Below, piece by piece: positions 49,413 to 58,364 of a stretch of 64,000 nucleotides of DNA. Position 1 is the stretch's first letter. Each line of letters starts with the position of its first letter. The notes beneath the pieces were generated by a model. It searched no databases and was not told the DNA's origin. It saw only the letters and a list, made by a program, of their open reading frames with translations. The position numbers were made by a program, and so were the translations under genes. Location: positions 68,353 through 132,352 of the forward strand of contig DASTRY010000030.1 of NCBI GenBank assembly GCA_035760965.1, read 5' to 3'. The DNA comes from JADGHX01 sp035760965 (GTDB taxonomy: Bacteria; Pseudomonadota; Gammaproteobacteria; Steroidobacterales; Steroidobacteraceae).

Positions 49413-51188
49413 TCAGCCCACGGCCGCGATCGGTCCCGACTCGTCGGCCTCGCCGATGAGCTTGGCGAGGTACGCCGGGTCCACGGGCTTGACGAGATGC
49501 CGGTCGAAGCCGGCTTCGAGCGTGCGGCGACGGTCCTGCTCCTGGCCCCAGCCCGTCAAGGCAATGATCGTGACGGCATCGCCCCACGGACGCTCGCGCA
49601 CGCGGCGACATACTTCGTAACCATCGAGCTTCGGCATGCCGAGATCGAGCACCATGATCTGCGGTCGGAACTCCTCGGCGAGCGACACGGCGGCAGCGCC
49701 GTCGAACACCGCGCGCACTTCGTGACCGTGGATCTCGAGATTGAGACGCAGGCTCTCGGCGCCGTCGATGTTGTCGTCGGCAACGAGCACGCGACGGCGC
49801 GCGGGCCGATGAAACGCGCCGGCTCGATCCGCCGCCTCCGCCACAGCGCTCGGCGCGGCGCAAAGCGGCAAGCGCACCGTGAACTCGCTGCCCTGGCCCG
49901 CGCCGTCGCTCGTAACGTCGATGCGGCCACCGTGCATCTGCGTGAGCTGCTGCGCGAGCGCAAGGCCGATTCCCAACCCGCCCTGCGACAAGGCGCTGCC
50001 GCGATCCACTTGAGTGAACATCTCGAACACCCGATCGAGCATCGCCGGCGGGATGCCGATGCCGGTGTCACGGACGCGGATGATCGCCGTGTCACCGTCG
50101 CGATCGGCGCGCAGGGTGATCTGGCCGCCGGGCGGCGTGTACTTGGCCGCGTTGTTCAGCAAGTTCTGCAGCACCTGCGAGAGGCGCGTGCTATCGCCCT
50201 CCACATAGAGCGGCTCGGAGGGCAGCTCGACCGTCAGGTGATGTCGGGCGGCATCGATGAGCGGACGGCTCACCTCGACCGCATTCGTGATGACGATGGC
50301 GAGCGGCACGAGCTCGCTCTGCAACTGAATCTGCCCGAGCGTGATGCGCGACACTTCCATGAGGTCGTCGACGAGACGCACCATCTGGCGCACCTGCCGG
50401 TCGATCATGTCGCGCGCGTTCTGCATTTCCGGATCGCGGCTGCCGCGCAGCTGCATGAAATGCAGCGCGTTGCGCATGGGCGCGAGCGGATTGCGCAGCT
50501 CGTGCGCGAGAGTGGCGAGGAACTGATCCTTGCGCCGATCCGCCTCTTCGAGCCGCCGTGCGCTCGCGCGCAGCGCCTCCTCCGCGCGCCTGCGTTCGAT
50601 GTACAGCACAGCCTTCTGTGCGAGCAGGTCCGCCTGATGCATCTCGCGCTCCGACGGAAAATGAGGCGTCGAGAAGTGCACCGACAGCGCGCCCATCGCC
50701 TCCCCGGAGCCGGAAATGAGCGGCACGCTGTGCACGGCGCGCACGTTCGTCGCGCGCGCGAGCTCGCGATAGGGCGCGACGGCCGGATCGGTCTCCGTGT
50801 CCATCACGATCACGCGCCGCCGCTCGGTGAACGCGCGGCCCGAAGCACCCGTGCCGGGCTCGACGCTGCCCAGAGCGCGTACGGCGGCGTCGTCGAACCC
50901 GGCACGGGCGGCCACCACCAGCCGTTTGATGGAATCGTCGAAGAGGCAGATGAGGCCCTGAGTCGTGCCGTGAGCCGCGGCCGCGCACTGCAGAATCGCC
51001 AGCAGTTGCTCGGGCAATTCGTGCGTCTGTTCGAGTCGGCTGCTCAAGTCGTAGAGGCGCGAAAGGTCGCGCACTTGCTCGGCAAGCCGCTCCTGCGTTT
51101 CCCGCAGCACGTCCACTGTAATGCGCCTTCGGAAAGCCCCGCGTTTGTCGGGCAGCAGAACATATCCGCAGCGCGCGCCCAACGCCAT
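49413..51188 (-). CDS. Hybrid histidine kinase with GAF domain
   Basis: A soluble 591-residue sensor kinase. A helical lead (VLRETQERLAEQVRDLSRLY) precedes a GAF domain at about residues 55-200 (GTTQGLICLFDDSIKRLVVA, AVHSVPLISGSGEAMGALSV). The phosphorylation His is in FLATLAHELRNPLAP near residue 225. The ATPase boxes are NLLNNAAKYTPPGG, DTGIGIPPA and GGLGIGLALAQQLTQMHGG. The C-terminal receiver has the phospho-Asp in MVLDLGMPKLDG near residue 525 and lysine in LVKPVD. No output domain. Start at 51188 follows AAAGGG; a GTG at 51116 is possible. It lies 69 bases behind the CHASE8-type kinase and is a paralog of it. Confidence 0.9.
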   Translation of the reverse strand: MALGARCGYVLLPDKRGAFRRRITVDVLRETQERLAEQVRDLSRLYDLSSRLEQTHELPEQLLAILQCAAAAHGTTQGLICLFDDSIKRLVVAARAGFDDAAVRALGSVEPGTGASGRAFTERRRVIVMDTETDPAVAPYRELARATNVRAVHSVPLISGSGEAMGALSVHFSTPHFPSEREMHQADLLAQKAVLYIERRRAEEALRASARRLEEADRRKDQFLATLAHELRNPLAPMRNALHFMQLRGSRDPEMQNARDMIDRQVRQMVRLVDDLMEVSRITLGQIQLQSELVPLAIVITNAVEVSRPLIDAARHHLTVELPSEPLYVEGDSTRLSQVLQNLLNNAAKYTPPGGQITLRADRDGDTAIIRVRDTGIGIPPAMLDRVFEMFTQVDRGSALSQGGLGIGLALAQQLTQMHGGRIDVTSDGAGQGSEFTVRLPLCAAPSAVAEAADRAGAFHRPARRRVLVADDNIDGAESLRLNLEIHGHEVRAVFDGAAAVSLAEEFRPQIMVLDLGMPKLDGYEVCRRVRERPWGDAVTIIALTGWGQEQDRRRTLEAGFDRHLVKPVDPAYLAKLIGEADESGPIAAVG

Positions 51189-51257
51189 GGCGCCCTTTGG
51201 CGACAGATCGCCCTCACGCGTGCTCGGCGGGGTCCACCGAAAGCTGGAGCTTGACGT

Positions 51258-53156
51258 TTAGGCCCGCGTCGTTAACCCATTTAATACCGTGCGGATCTGC
51301 TCGAGCTCGATCGGCTTGACGAGATGCATCGCGAAGCCCGCCTCTTGCGAGCGGACCCGGTCCTTCACCTGGCCCCACCCGCTCACCGCGACGAGGGTCG
51401 TATGCTCGGTGGCCGGCGAGTTGCGCAGTTGCGCGGCAAGCTGGTAGCCGTTCACCTCCGGCAGGCCGATATCGAGAAACGCGAAGTGCGGCGCAAACTC
51501 GCGGGCCGCCGCGAGCCCGGTCCGCGCATCGTGCGCCACCCGCACCTCGTGCCCGAGGCTCTGGAGGAGCATCGACAGGCTGGTCGCAAAGTCCGCATTG
51601 TCGTCGACGAGCAGGATGCGCAGCGGGCTCAGGCCTTCCGGCTGCGCCGCCCCGTTGCCGGCGCTGCGGTGGTCGCTCGCCCGCGCGGCGATGGGCAAGC
51701 GCACGATGAACGTGCTGCCCTTGCCGAGCCCCGGGCTGCGCACCTCGATCGTGCCCTCGTGCAGCTCGATCAGGCGCCGCGCCAGCGTGAGTCCGACGCC
51801 GAGGCCGGCTTGCTTGCGCTCGATCGACTGATCCACCTGCGCGAACATCTCGAAGATGCGCGGCAACGTCTCGGGCGCAATGCCGATGCCGTCGTCGGTG
51901 ACGCGCACCGTGAGCCAGCCGTCCGCGCGCTCGGCGCTGAACGCGATGTGGCCGCCGTCCTCCGTGTACTTCGCGGCATTGTTCAGCAGATTCGAGAACA
52001 CCTGACCGAGGCGCGTCGCGTCGGCGTTCAGATGGATCGGCTCCGCGGGCAGCGACACGGTCAGCTGGTGCTTGCGAGCATCCATGAGCGGACGCACCGT
52101 CTCGACGGCGCTGCGCACGATCGGCGCGAGCTCGATGGACTCGCGGCGTACGGTGAGCTTGCCGGTGGTGATGCGCGCCACATCGAGGAGGTCGTCCACC
52201 AGGCGCACCATCTGTGCAAGCTGCCGCTCCATCATCGCGTGTGCGCGTTCCGCGACCTGCTGGTCCTTGCCCGCACGACGCAGGATGGCGACGGCATTCA
52301 CCATGGGCGCGAGCGGATTACGCAGCTCGTGTGCGAGCGTCGCGAGAAACTCGTCCTTGCGCCGGTCCGCATCGCGCAGTGCCGCCTCGGCGGCGCGCCG
52401 CTCTTCCGTCTCCGCTTGCAACGAGCGGTTGGACGCCTCGACGGCGGCCGAGCGCTCGCCGACCTCCACGAGCATCGCGTTGAACGCGTCGACGAGCACA
52501 CCCACCTCGTCGTCGGTCGTCTTGGCGACGCGCGCGGAGAAGTCGCGGTCGTCGATCACCTTTTGCGTCGCGCGCGTCAGCTCGAGGATCGGGCTCGTCA
52601 CGGTCTTCTTCAGGCGCGTCGCGAGACTCACGGCGACGATGAGGCTGCCGAGCATCACCGCCCCGAGGATCAGCAGGTAGTCCCGTATGCGAGTGGACAG
52701 TTCGTAACGCGCCCGCAGGTAGACGTAGCCGAGACGCTCCTTGTTCTCGATGATGGGATGGACGAGCACGATCTTGCGATCCTCGATGCGCCAGCCACGC
52801 CAGGTAGGCAGCGGCGGCGCCACAGCGTCCACGCCTTGGCGCGCGTACATCGCGAACAGCGCACCGTTCGGACGGTAGATCGCCGCGACCTCCACGGGCT
52901 CGCGCGCCTGCAGCGTCGCGAGATTGGCCGAGGCGGTCTTCGGGTCCTCGAAGGCGAGCGCCGGGGCGGTGCTACGCGCGAGGATCTCCGCCTGCGTCGT
53001 CAGGTCGGCGACCCACATCTCGCGATACGTCTTCGCCTCGTAGATGACGAGCGCGATCGCGGCGACGAGCAGCGCGGCGAACGTCGTCGTCAACACGAGC
53101 CGCGTCAGCTTTCGTCCGATCGAGCCGGTAGTGGCGGGCAGTTTCTTCTGAAGCAC
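51258..53156 (-). CDS. Membrane hybrid histidine kinase with CHASE8-like periplasmic sensor
   Basis: A 632-residue inner-membrane kinase. Transmembrane helix 1 is about residues 18-40 (LVLTTTFAALLVAAIALVIY). The periplasmic part, about 41-160 (WVADLTTQAEILARSTAPAL, VAAIYRPNGALFAMYARQG, LGYVYLRARYEL), looks like a CHASE8 domain, the sensor of YfiN-type cyclases. Helix 2 is about 163-185, then HAMP, the His in FLATLAHELRNPLAP near residue 278, ATPase boxes (NLLNNAAKYTEDGG, DDGIGIAPE, AGLGVGLTLARRLIELHEG) and a receiver with the phospho-Asp in AFLDIGLPEVNG near residue 563. It is divergent from a TonB receptor and YfiR-type gene, and YfiR is the known partner of YfiN's periplasmic domain. An association is therefore proposed. 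Confidence 0.92.
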   Translation of the reverse strand: MLQKKLPATTGSIGRKLTRLVLTTTFAALLVAAIALVIYEAKTYREMWVADLTTQAEILARSTAPALAFEDPKTASANLATLQAREPVEVAAIYRPNGALFAMYARQGVDAVAPPLPTWRGWRIEDRKIVLVHPIIENKERLGYVYLRARYELSTRIRDYLLILGAVMLGSLIVAVSLATRLKKTVTSPILELTRATQKVIDDRDFSARVAKTTDDEVGVLVDAFNAMLVEVGERSAAVEASNRSLQAETEERRAAEAALRDADRRKDEFLATLAHELRNPLAPMVNAVAILRRAGKDQQVAERAHAMMERQLAQMVRLVDDLLDVARITTGKLTVRRESIELAPIVRSAVETVRPLMDARKHQLTVSLPAEPIHLNADATRLGQVFSNLLNNAAKYTEDGGHIAFSAERADGWLTVRVTDDGIGIAPETLPRIFEMFAQVDQSIERKQAGLGVGLTLARRLIELHEGTIEVRSPGLGKGSTFIVRLPIAARASDHRSAGNGAAQPEGLSPLRILLVDDNADFATSLSMLLQSLGHEVRVAHDARTGLAAAREFAPHFAFLDIGLPEVNGYQLAAQLRNSPATEHTTLVAVSGWGQVKDRVRSQEAGFAMHLVKPIELEQIRTVLNGLTTRA

Positions 53157-53248
53157 GATTGCGTTTACGAATTACATTTCTCTCGACTGCCAGCCGCGGC
53201 GCAAGTTGCGTATCCTACCGGTTTCGCTTGCTGACGTTCGACCCGGGG

Positions 53249-55189
53249 ATGACAAGAAGTGAGACACGGCGGCACGAGCCGCCATGCCCGCGTGCGGTGC
53301 GCATCACCGCCAAGCTGCTGCTCTTGACCGGCTTCGCATCGCACACGCTGCCCGGTGCGGTGCTCGCCGCCGAGCCGCGCGACCCCGCGGACATGACGCT
53401 CGAGGAGCTCAGCCACCTCGTCGTCACCAGCGTCTCACGGCGGCCGCAGTCGCTGGCCGATGCCGCGTCGGCCATCCAGGTGATCACCGGGGACGAAATT
53501 CGGCGCGCGGGCGCAACGAGCATCCCCGAAGCGCTGCGACTCGCGTCGAACCTGCAGGTCGCGCAGATCACCGGCAACACTTGGGCGATCACCGCCCGCG
53601 GGTTCAACAGCGCGCTGGCGAACAAGCTGCTCGTGATGATAGACGGGCGAACGATCTATTCGCCCCTGTTCGCCGGCACGTTCTGGGAAGCACAGGACGT
53701 GCCGCTCTACGACGTGGATCGCATCGAGGTGATCAGCGGGCCCGGCGGCACGCTGTGGGGCGCGAATGCCGTGAACGGCGTCATCAACATCGTCACGCGC
53801 AGCGCTGCCGAGACGCAGGGTCTCCTCCTGCGCGGCGGCGGCGGCAACGAGCTGCACAGCGACGCAGCGATTCGTTACGGGGGCACGGCGGGCTCGGCGA
53901 GCTATCGCGTGTACGCTCAGTACGCGGATCGCGATGCCGCCCAATTGCCGAGCGGCGGCGATGCCATGACCGACTCGAACGTCGGCCAGGCCGGGTTCCG
54001 CATCGACTGGGCTTCGGGCCGCGGCGACGCGCTCACTGTGCAGGGCGATGCGAACGAGGTGAACACGGCCGCGCCGTTCACCGCGGATGCCACCTCGCGC
54101 TCGCAGAATCTGCTCACGCGCTGGCGCCGACAATTTTCAGCGACCAGCGAATTGCAGGTGCAGGCGTACTACGACCGCGCCGTGCGTCGCGTACCCCCTT
54201 CGTATGGCGACGAGCTGCAAACCTTCGACATCGAGCTGCAACACCATTTTCAGGCCGGCACGCGGCACGACATCGTGTGGGGCCTCACGTACCGTTCCGA
54301 GCACGACGACTTCGAGACCCTCGTCTACGCTCTCGATCCGCCGGAGCGGACGCTGCGGCGTCCCGGCGGATTCTTTCAGGACGAGATCGCGTTGTTCGCG
54401 GACACGGTGCACCTGACGCTCGGGACGAAGCTCGAGGACAACGAGTACAGCGGCGCCGAGTGGCAGCCGAGCATCCGGCTCTCTTGGCGCGTCAATCCGG
54501 ACGCGCTGCTCTGGGGCGCCGTGTCACGCGCGGTGCGAACGCCGTCGCGTGTCGATCGCGACTTGGCCAATCGCACGCTGCCGCCTTTCACGGTGGGCAA
54601 CGCAGATTTCGATTCGGAGAAACTCATCGCGTACGAGCTGGGATTGCGCACTCAGCCGTTGCTGCCGCTCGTGCTCTCCGTCGCGACCTACTACAACGAC
54701 TACGACGATCTGCGCAGCTACGAGCTGCCGCCCATCGGCTCCATTCCGATCACGCTCGACAACCTCCTGCAGGGCGAGACGTACGGCGCGGAGGTCAGCG
54801 CCGACTACTATCCCGGCACGTTCTGGCGACTCTCCGGCGGCTACACCACGTTGCACGAGCATTTTCACACGCGACCGGGCAGCCGCGATCTCTTCGGCGG
54901 CACGGTTGATGCGCGCGACTGGAACCATCAGGCCTTTCTACGAGCCTCGCTCACGCTGCCCGCGAACCTCGAGCTCGATGGCACCCTGCGGCACATCGGG
55001 CGAATTGCGAGCCAACGCGTGCCCGCGTACACGGAGCTCGATCTGCGAGCCGGCTGGCGGTTCTCCTCCGCCGTCGATCTTGCGCTCCTCGGCCACAACT
55101 TGTTGCACGACTCGCACGGAGAGTTCGGGCCGCCGGGGCGGCAGCTCATCGAGCGCAGCGTGTTCGCGTACATCACCTGGCAACCTTGA
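53249..55189 (+). CDS. TonB-dependent outer-membrane receptor
   Basis: A 646-residue receptor. The ATG at 53249 gives the signal peptide (KLLLLTGFASHTLPGAVLAA); upstream starts would run into the kinase promoter. The N-terminal MTLEELSHLVVTSVSRRPQS includes a TonB-box-like strand. The plug domain covers about residues 50-170 (IQVITGDEIRRAGATSIPEA, NTWAITARGFNSALANKLLV, IEVISGPGGTLWGANAVNG). The beta-barrel follows and ends FAYITWQP. Receptors with this plug commonly lie next to YfiR-family genes. The stop overlaps the start of the YfiR gene, so the two are translationally coupled. Ligand unknown. Confidence 0.94.
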   Translation: MTRSETRRHEPPCPRAVRITAKLLLLTGFASHTLPGAVLAAEPRDPADMTLEELSHLVVTSVSRRPQSLADAASAIQVITGDEIRRAGATSIPEALRLASNLQVAQITGNTWAITARGFNSALANKLLVMIDGRTIYSPLFAGTFWEAQDVPLYDVDRIEVISGPGGTLWGANAVNGVINIVTRSAAETQGLLLRGGGGNELHSDAAIRYGGTAGSASYRVYAQYADRDAAQLPSGGDAMTDSNVGQAGFRIDWASGRGDALTVQGDANEVNTAAPFTADATSRSQNLLTRWRRQFSATSELQVQAYYDRAVRRVPPSYGDELQTFDIELQHHFQAGTRHDIVWGLTYRSEHDDFETLVYALDPPERTLRRPGGFFQDEIALFADTVHLTLGTKLEDNEYSGAEWQPSIRLSWRVNPDALLWGAVSRAVRTPSRVDRDLANRTLPPFTVGNADFDSEKLIAYELGLRTQPLLPLVLSVATYYNDYDDLRSYELPPIGSIPITLDNLLQGETYGAEVSADYYPGTFWRLSGGYTTLHEHFHTRPGSRDLFGGTVDARDWNHQAFLRASLTLPANLELDGTLRHIGRIASQRVPAYTELDLRAGWRFSSAVDLALLGHNLLHDSHGEFGPPGRQLIERSVFAYITWQP

Positions 55190-55782
55190 TGAAGATATCG
55201 ATCAGGATATGGGCCGCGTGCCTCGTGCTGGTGGGACTCGCGGCGGGACGGAGCCCGGCGCAGCCGATCGCGTATTCCGTCGAGAGCGTGAAGGCGGCGT
55301 TCCTGTACCGCTTTCTCGAATACGTCGACTGGCCGATCGAGGCGCGCCGCGCCGAGCCGTTCACGATCGCGGTGCTGGCGGACAACAAGCTCGCCACGGA
55401 GCTGCAGCACACCGTACGCGGACGCAAGGCGCACGGTCGCGCAATCGTCGCGCGTAGCGTGACGAGCCTGTCGGAAGGCCTCGATGCCGACGTTCTCTTC
55501 GTCGGCGCGCAGTGGAAGAAGAATCTGAGCGGCCTTCTCGGCGACCACGGCGGCGATCCGGTGCTCGTCGTCACCGAGGACGAAGGTGCGCTAGCGCGCG
55601 GCGCAGTGATCAATTTCCTCGTGGTGGACGGGAACGTGCGGTTCGAAGTCTCGCTGGCTGCCGCCGAGCGGCGCGGGCTGAAGTTGAGCTCACGATTGCT
55701 CAGCGTCGCGCTGCGCGTCGAGAAGAGCGGCCTGCGGATCGAGCCGACGACGTCCGACGACAGTTACTGGGCGGTGCGCTAG
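55189..55782 (+). CDS. YfiR family periplasmic protein (DUF4154)
   Basis: A 197-residue exported protein with signal peptide (IWAACLVLVGLAAGRSPAQ). The whole mature part is one YfiR/DUF4154 domain (VKAAFLYRFLEYVDWP, DADVLFVGAQW, VLVVTEDEGALARGAVINF, GLKLSSRLLSVALRV). In Pseudomonas YfiR is a periplasmic inhibitor of the YfiN cyclase and depends on disulfides; the mature protein here has no cysteine, so any redox control must differ. Its ATG overlaps the TonB-receptor stop (TGATG). The divergent kinase carries a CHASE8-like domain, the kind of partner YfiR binds. Confidence 0.9.
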   Translation: MKISIRIWAACLVLVGLAAGRSPAQPIAYSVESVKAAFLYRFLEYVDWPIEARRAEPFTIAVLADNKLATELQHTVRGRKAHGRAIVARSVTSLSEGLDADVLFVGAQWKKNLSGLLGDHGGDPVLVVTEDEGALARGAVINFLVVDGNVRFEVSLAAAERRGLKLSSRLLSVALRVEKSGLRIEPTTSDDSYWAVR

Positions 55783-55905
55783 GGCGCTGAGCGCGCGGCT
55801 TGCGCCGAATCGTGCGCACGCGGCGACCGGCGCCCTCGCCTCCTCGCGCGCAAGCGCTCAAGCTCGGCGCATGCGCAGCACGCGCGGTCGGGGAGCGTCG
55901 AGATC

Positions 55906-57981
55906 ATGAGCACGTTCAGCCGTCGTCGATTCATGGCCCTCGCGGGCGCGTTCGGCGCCTCCGTCGCCTGGGCGAGCGAGCGCCCGCAGCCTTCGCGCGT
56001 CGAGTGGGTCGAGAGGCGCGATGTCTACGCGGAAGGCGTGGCCTCGGGCGATCCGCAAGCCGATAGCGTTCTGCTCTGGACGCGCCGGCCGTTCGCTTCC
56101 GGCAAGCGCGAGCGACTCCTCGTCGAGGTCGCGGAGGACGAGAAATTCGAGCGCGTGATTTCCCGCGCCACGGCTCATGTCTCACCGGCATCCGACTGGA
56201 CGACGCGCGTGCTCGTGAGCGGGTTGCAGCCCGCGCGCGTGTACTGGTACCGATTCACGGATGCGGAGGGTTGCGGCAGCCGGATCGGGCGCACGATCAC
56301 CGCGCCCCCGCTGAATGACGAGCGGCCCGTGAAGTTCGCATTCGTGAGCTGCCAGAACGTCTGCCAGGGCGCGCAGAACGCATATCGCCGCATGATCTTC
56401 GAGGACCAGAAGGCCGCGGCGGACGATGCGATCCAGTTCGTGCTGCATCTCGGGGACTTCATCTACGAAGTGGTGTGGTATCCGGAAGACCGGCCGCAGG
56501 GAATGTACGACCGCCGGCTGCGCGACGTCGTGCGCTACGCGCACGGCCAGAAGGTGCAGGATTTTCACATTCCGACGACGGTGGACGACTACCGCGCCGC
56601 CTATCGCGCGTACCTCCACGATCCGGATCTCCAGGACGCGCGCGCCCGCTGGCCGTTCGTCGATATGTGGGACAACCACGAGTTCTCATGGCTCGGCTGG
56701 CAGGCCATGCAAGTGTTCGAGGGCAAGGACGTGCCCGCGCAGACGCGGAAGGTCGCGGCGAATCAGGCATGGTTCGAGTATCACGCCGCGCGCGTACGGC
56801 AGGCCGGCGGCCGCTCGCTCGAAACCTTCGCCGCACCGCACGTGAAGGACGCGCCGATCGAGCGCTTCGACGCGCAGGGGCTCGGGGAGGAAAGCGGCAA
56901 TCGCGCGGCCATCGACAGTCTCATCGCCTATCGAGCGCTGCGCTTTGGACGCAACGTCGAGCTGTTGATCACCGATCAGCACAGCTTCCGATCTCGAGAT
57001 CCGACGCTGCAGCCGGAAGCTGCGGCGCTCGACAACGAGGCGTTTCCGGAGCTGGCGCCGCTCGAAGCGCTGCAAATTCTCGACGCGGGCCGTGCGTACG
57101 ATGGCGGCAAGCCGCCGCCGACGGTGCGGTTCGGTGCGACCGAAATCCCCAATTTCCGCAAGGATTCGCCGCCGCAGACGATCCTGGGCGCCCGGCAGAA
57201 GGCGTGGTTCCTCGACAAGCTGCGCAGCTCGAAAGCCACGTGGAAGGTGTGGGGCAACAGCGTCGGCACGCTCGACTTCCGCGTCGATCCGCAGAATCTG
57301 CCGGAAGGTGTGGGTACACCCTGGCCCGGGGACGGCTATGCGGTCTTCGGCGGTGGTGGCGACTTCAGCACGGCGTACGTCGAGCGCGCGGAAATCTACG
57401 ATGCGATCCGCGCCGGCGGCATCACGGGATTCGTGACCGTCTCCGGCGATCGTCACAGTTTCTGGGCGGGGCTCGCGGCGAAGGCACTGCCGCCGCAGAA
57501 GTTCGAGCCCGTGGGCGTCGCCTTCATCACGGGTTCGATCTCGGCGCCGGGGTTGGTCGAGGCGTACGAGCATCGCTTTCCCAAAGATCATCCGCTGCGC
57601 GCGCTCTATCTCGCCGACGTGCCCGGCGAACCGCGGCCGCAGCCGGCGATCAACATGCTCCTGCTGCACGGCGTGCGCGCGTGCCTGGAGTATCGAAAAA
57701 CGGGCGACGCCCGCGCGGCGCGCAAGCTCTCGAACCCCGAGCTCGCGCCGCACCTCTCGTTCCTCGATCTCGGCGGGCACGGCTACGCGACGGTGCGCGC
57801 GACGACGACGGCCGTGGAAACCGAGTTCGTGTGCATCCCGCGGCCGCTCGAGCGCAGCGCGACCGCCGACGGCGGGCCGTTGCGCTATCGGGTGCTTCAC
57901 ACCGCGAAACTCTGGGCACCCGGTGAGTCGCCGCGACTGGAGCGGCGCGTCCTGGAAGGCGATCCGACCCTGTCCCTCTGA
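55906..57981 (+). CDS. phoD: Alkaline phosphatase D family protein
   Basis: A 691-residue Tat-exported phosphodiesterase/phosphatase. The leader carries SRRRFMALAG. The N-terminal PhoD domain (GVASGDPQADSVLLWTR, LQPARVYWYRF) precedes the metallophosphatase core: FAFVSCQNVCQG near residue 147, LHLGDFIYEVVWYP near 182, DMWDNHEFSW near 255 and SGDRHSFWAG near 512, which carry the iron/calcium ligands of PhoD. GGAG lies about ten bases before the ATG. It probably frees phosphate from phosphoesters in the periplasm. No Pho box was identified upstream. A frame in the same register continues after the stop as a HicB-type relic. Confidence 0.94.
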   Translation: MSTFSRRRFMALAGAFGASVAWASERPQPSRVEWVERRDVYAEGVASGDPQADSVLLWTRRPFASGKRERLLVEVAEDEKFERVISRATAHVSPASDWTTRVLVSGLQPARVYWYRFTDAEGCGSRIGRTITAPPLNDERPVKFAFVSCQNVCQGAQNAYRRMIFEDQKAAADDAIQFVLHLGDFIYEVVWYPEDRPQGMYDRRLRDVVRYAHGQKVQDFHIPTTVDDYRAAYRAYLHDPDLQDARARWPFVDMWDNHEFSWLGWQAMQVFEGKDVPAQTRKVAANQAWFEYHAARVRQAGGRSLETFAAPHVKDAPIERFDAQGLGEESGNRAAIDSLIAYRALRFGRNVELLITDQHSFRSRDPTLQPEAAALDNEAFPELAPLEALQILDAGRAYDGGKPPPTVRFGATEIPNFRKDSPPQTILGARQKAWFLDKLRSSKATWKVWGNSVGTLDFRVDPQNLPEGVGTPWPGDGYAVFGGGGDFSTAYVERAEIYDAIRAGGITGFVTVSGDRHSFWAGLAAKALPPQKFEPVGVAFITGSISAPGLVEAYEHRFPKDHPLRALYLADVPGEPRPQPAINMLLLHGVRACLEYRKTGDARAARKLSNPELAPHLSFLDLGGHGYATVRATTTAVETEFVCIPRPLERSATADGGPLRYRVLHTAKLWAPGESPRLERRVLEGDPTLSL

Positions 57982-58308
57982 CTGTCCCCACTGACTGCGC
58001 TCGCGACGCTCATCGACGAGCGGGACAACCTCATCGATGTCGTACCCACGAGGGGCGGTCGCTTCCTCGTCCGGGCAACGGATTCGCGGCCGCTCATCGC
58101 GCGCTGGCTCCATCGACTGCGCGTCGATAGCGGCTTGAGCCTCAGAGAAGCGGCTGCGCGACTCGGCGCGAGCTCGTCGGAAGCGTGGGCTCGCTATGAG
58201 AGCGGACGCGCCTCGCCCACTATGGACAAGCTCTCCGAGCTGGTTCGCGCCGTGGAGCCCGACGCGGACTTCATGCTGCGAAAGGTGACGCTGAAAAAGG
58301 CGGGCTGA
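57982..58308 (+). pseudogene. 5'-truncated HicB-family antitoxin relic
   Basis: Directly after the PhoD stop, in the same frame, 108 codons run open to a TGA at 58308. The C-terminal half is a helix-turn-helix of the XRE kind (SLREAAARLGASSSEAWARY, ESGRASPTMDKLSELVRAVE) that I associate with long HicB-type antitoxins, which usually have about 50 more residues in front. The N-terminal remainder (FLVRATDSRPLIARWLHRLR) also fits that family. No ATG or GTG exists before the helix-turn-helix, only CTG and TTG codons, and no hicA is adjacent. A decayed antitoxin is the best reading; use of a rare start is the alternative. Confidence 0.5.
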
Positions 58309-58364
58309 CGGCGCGCCGCTTCACGGACGGCGCCACGTCGGCGCGCGTCACGCTCGACGTGCGC

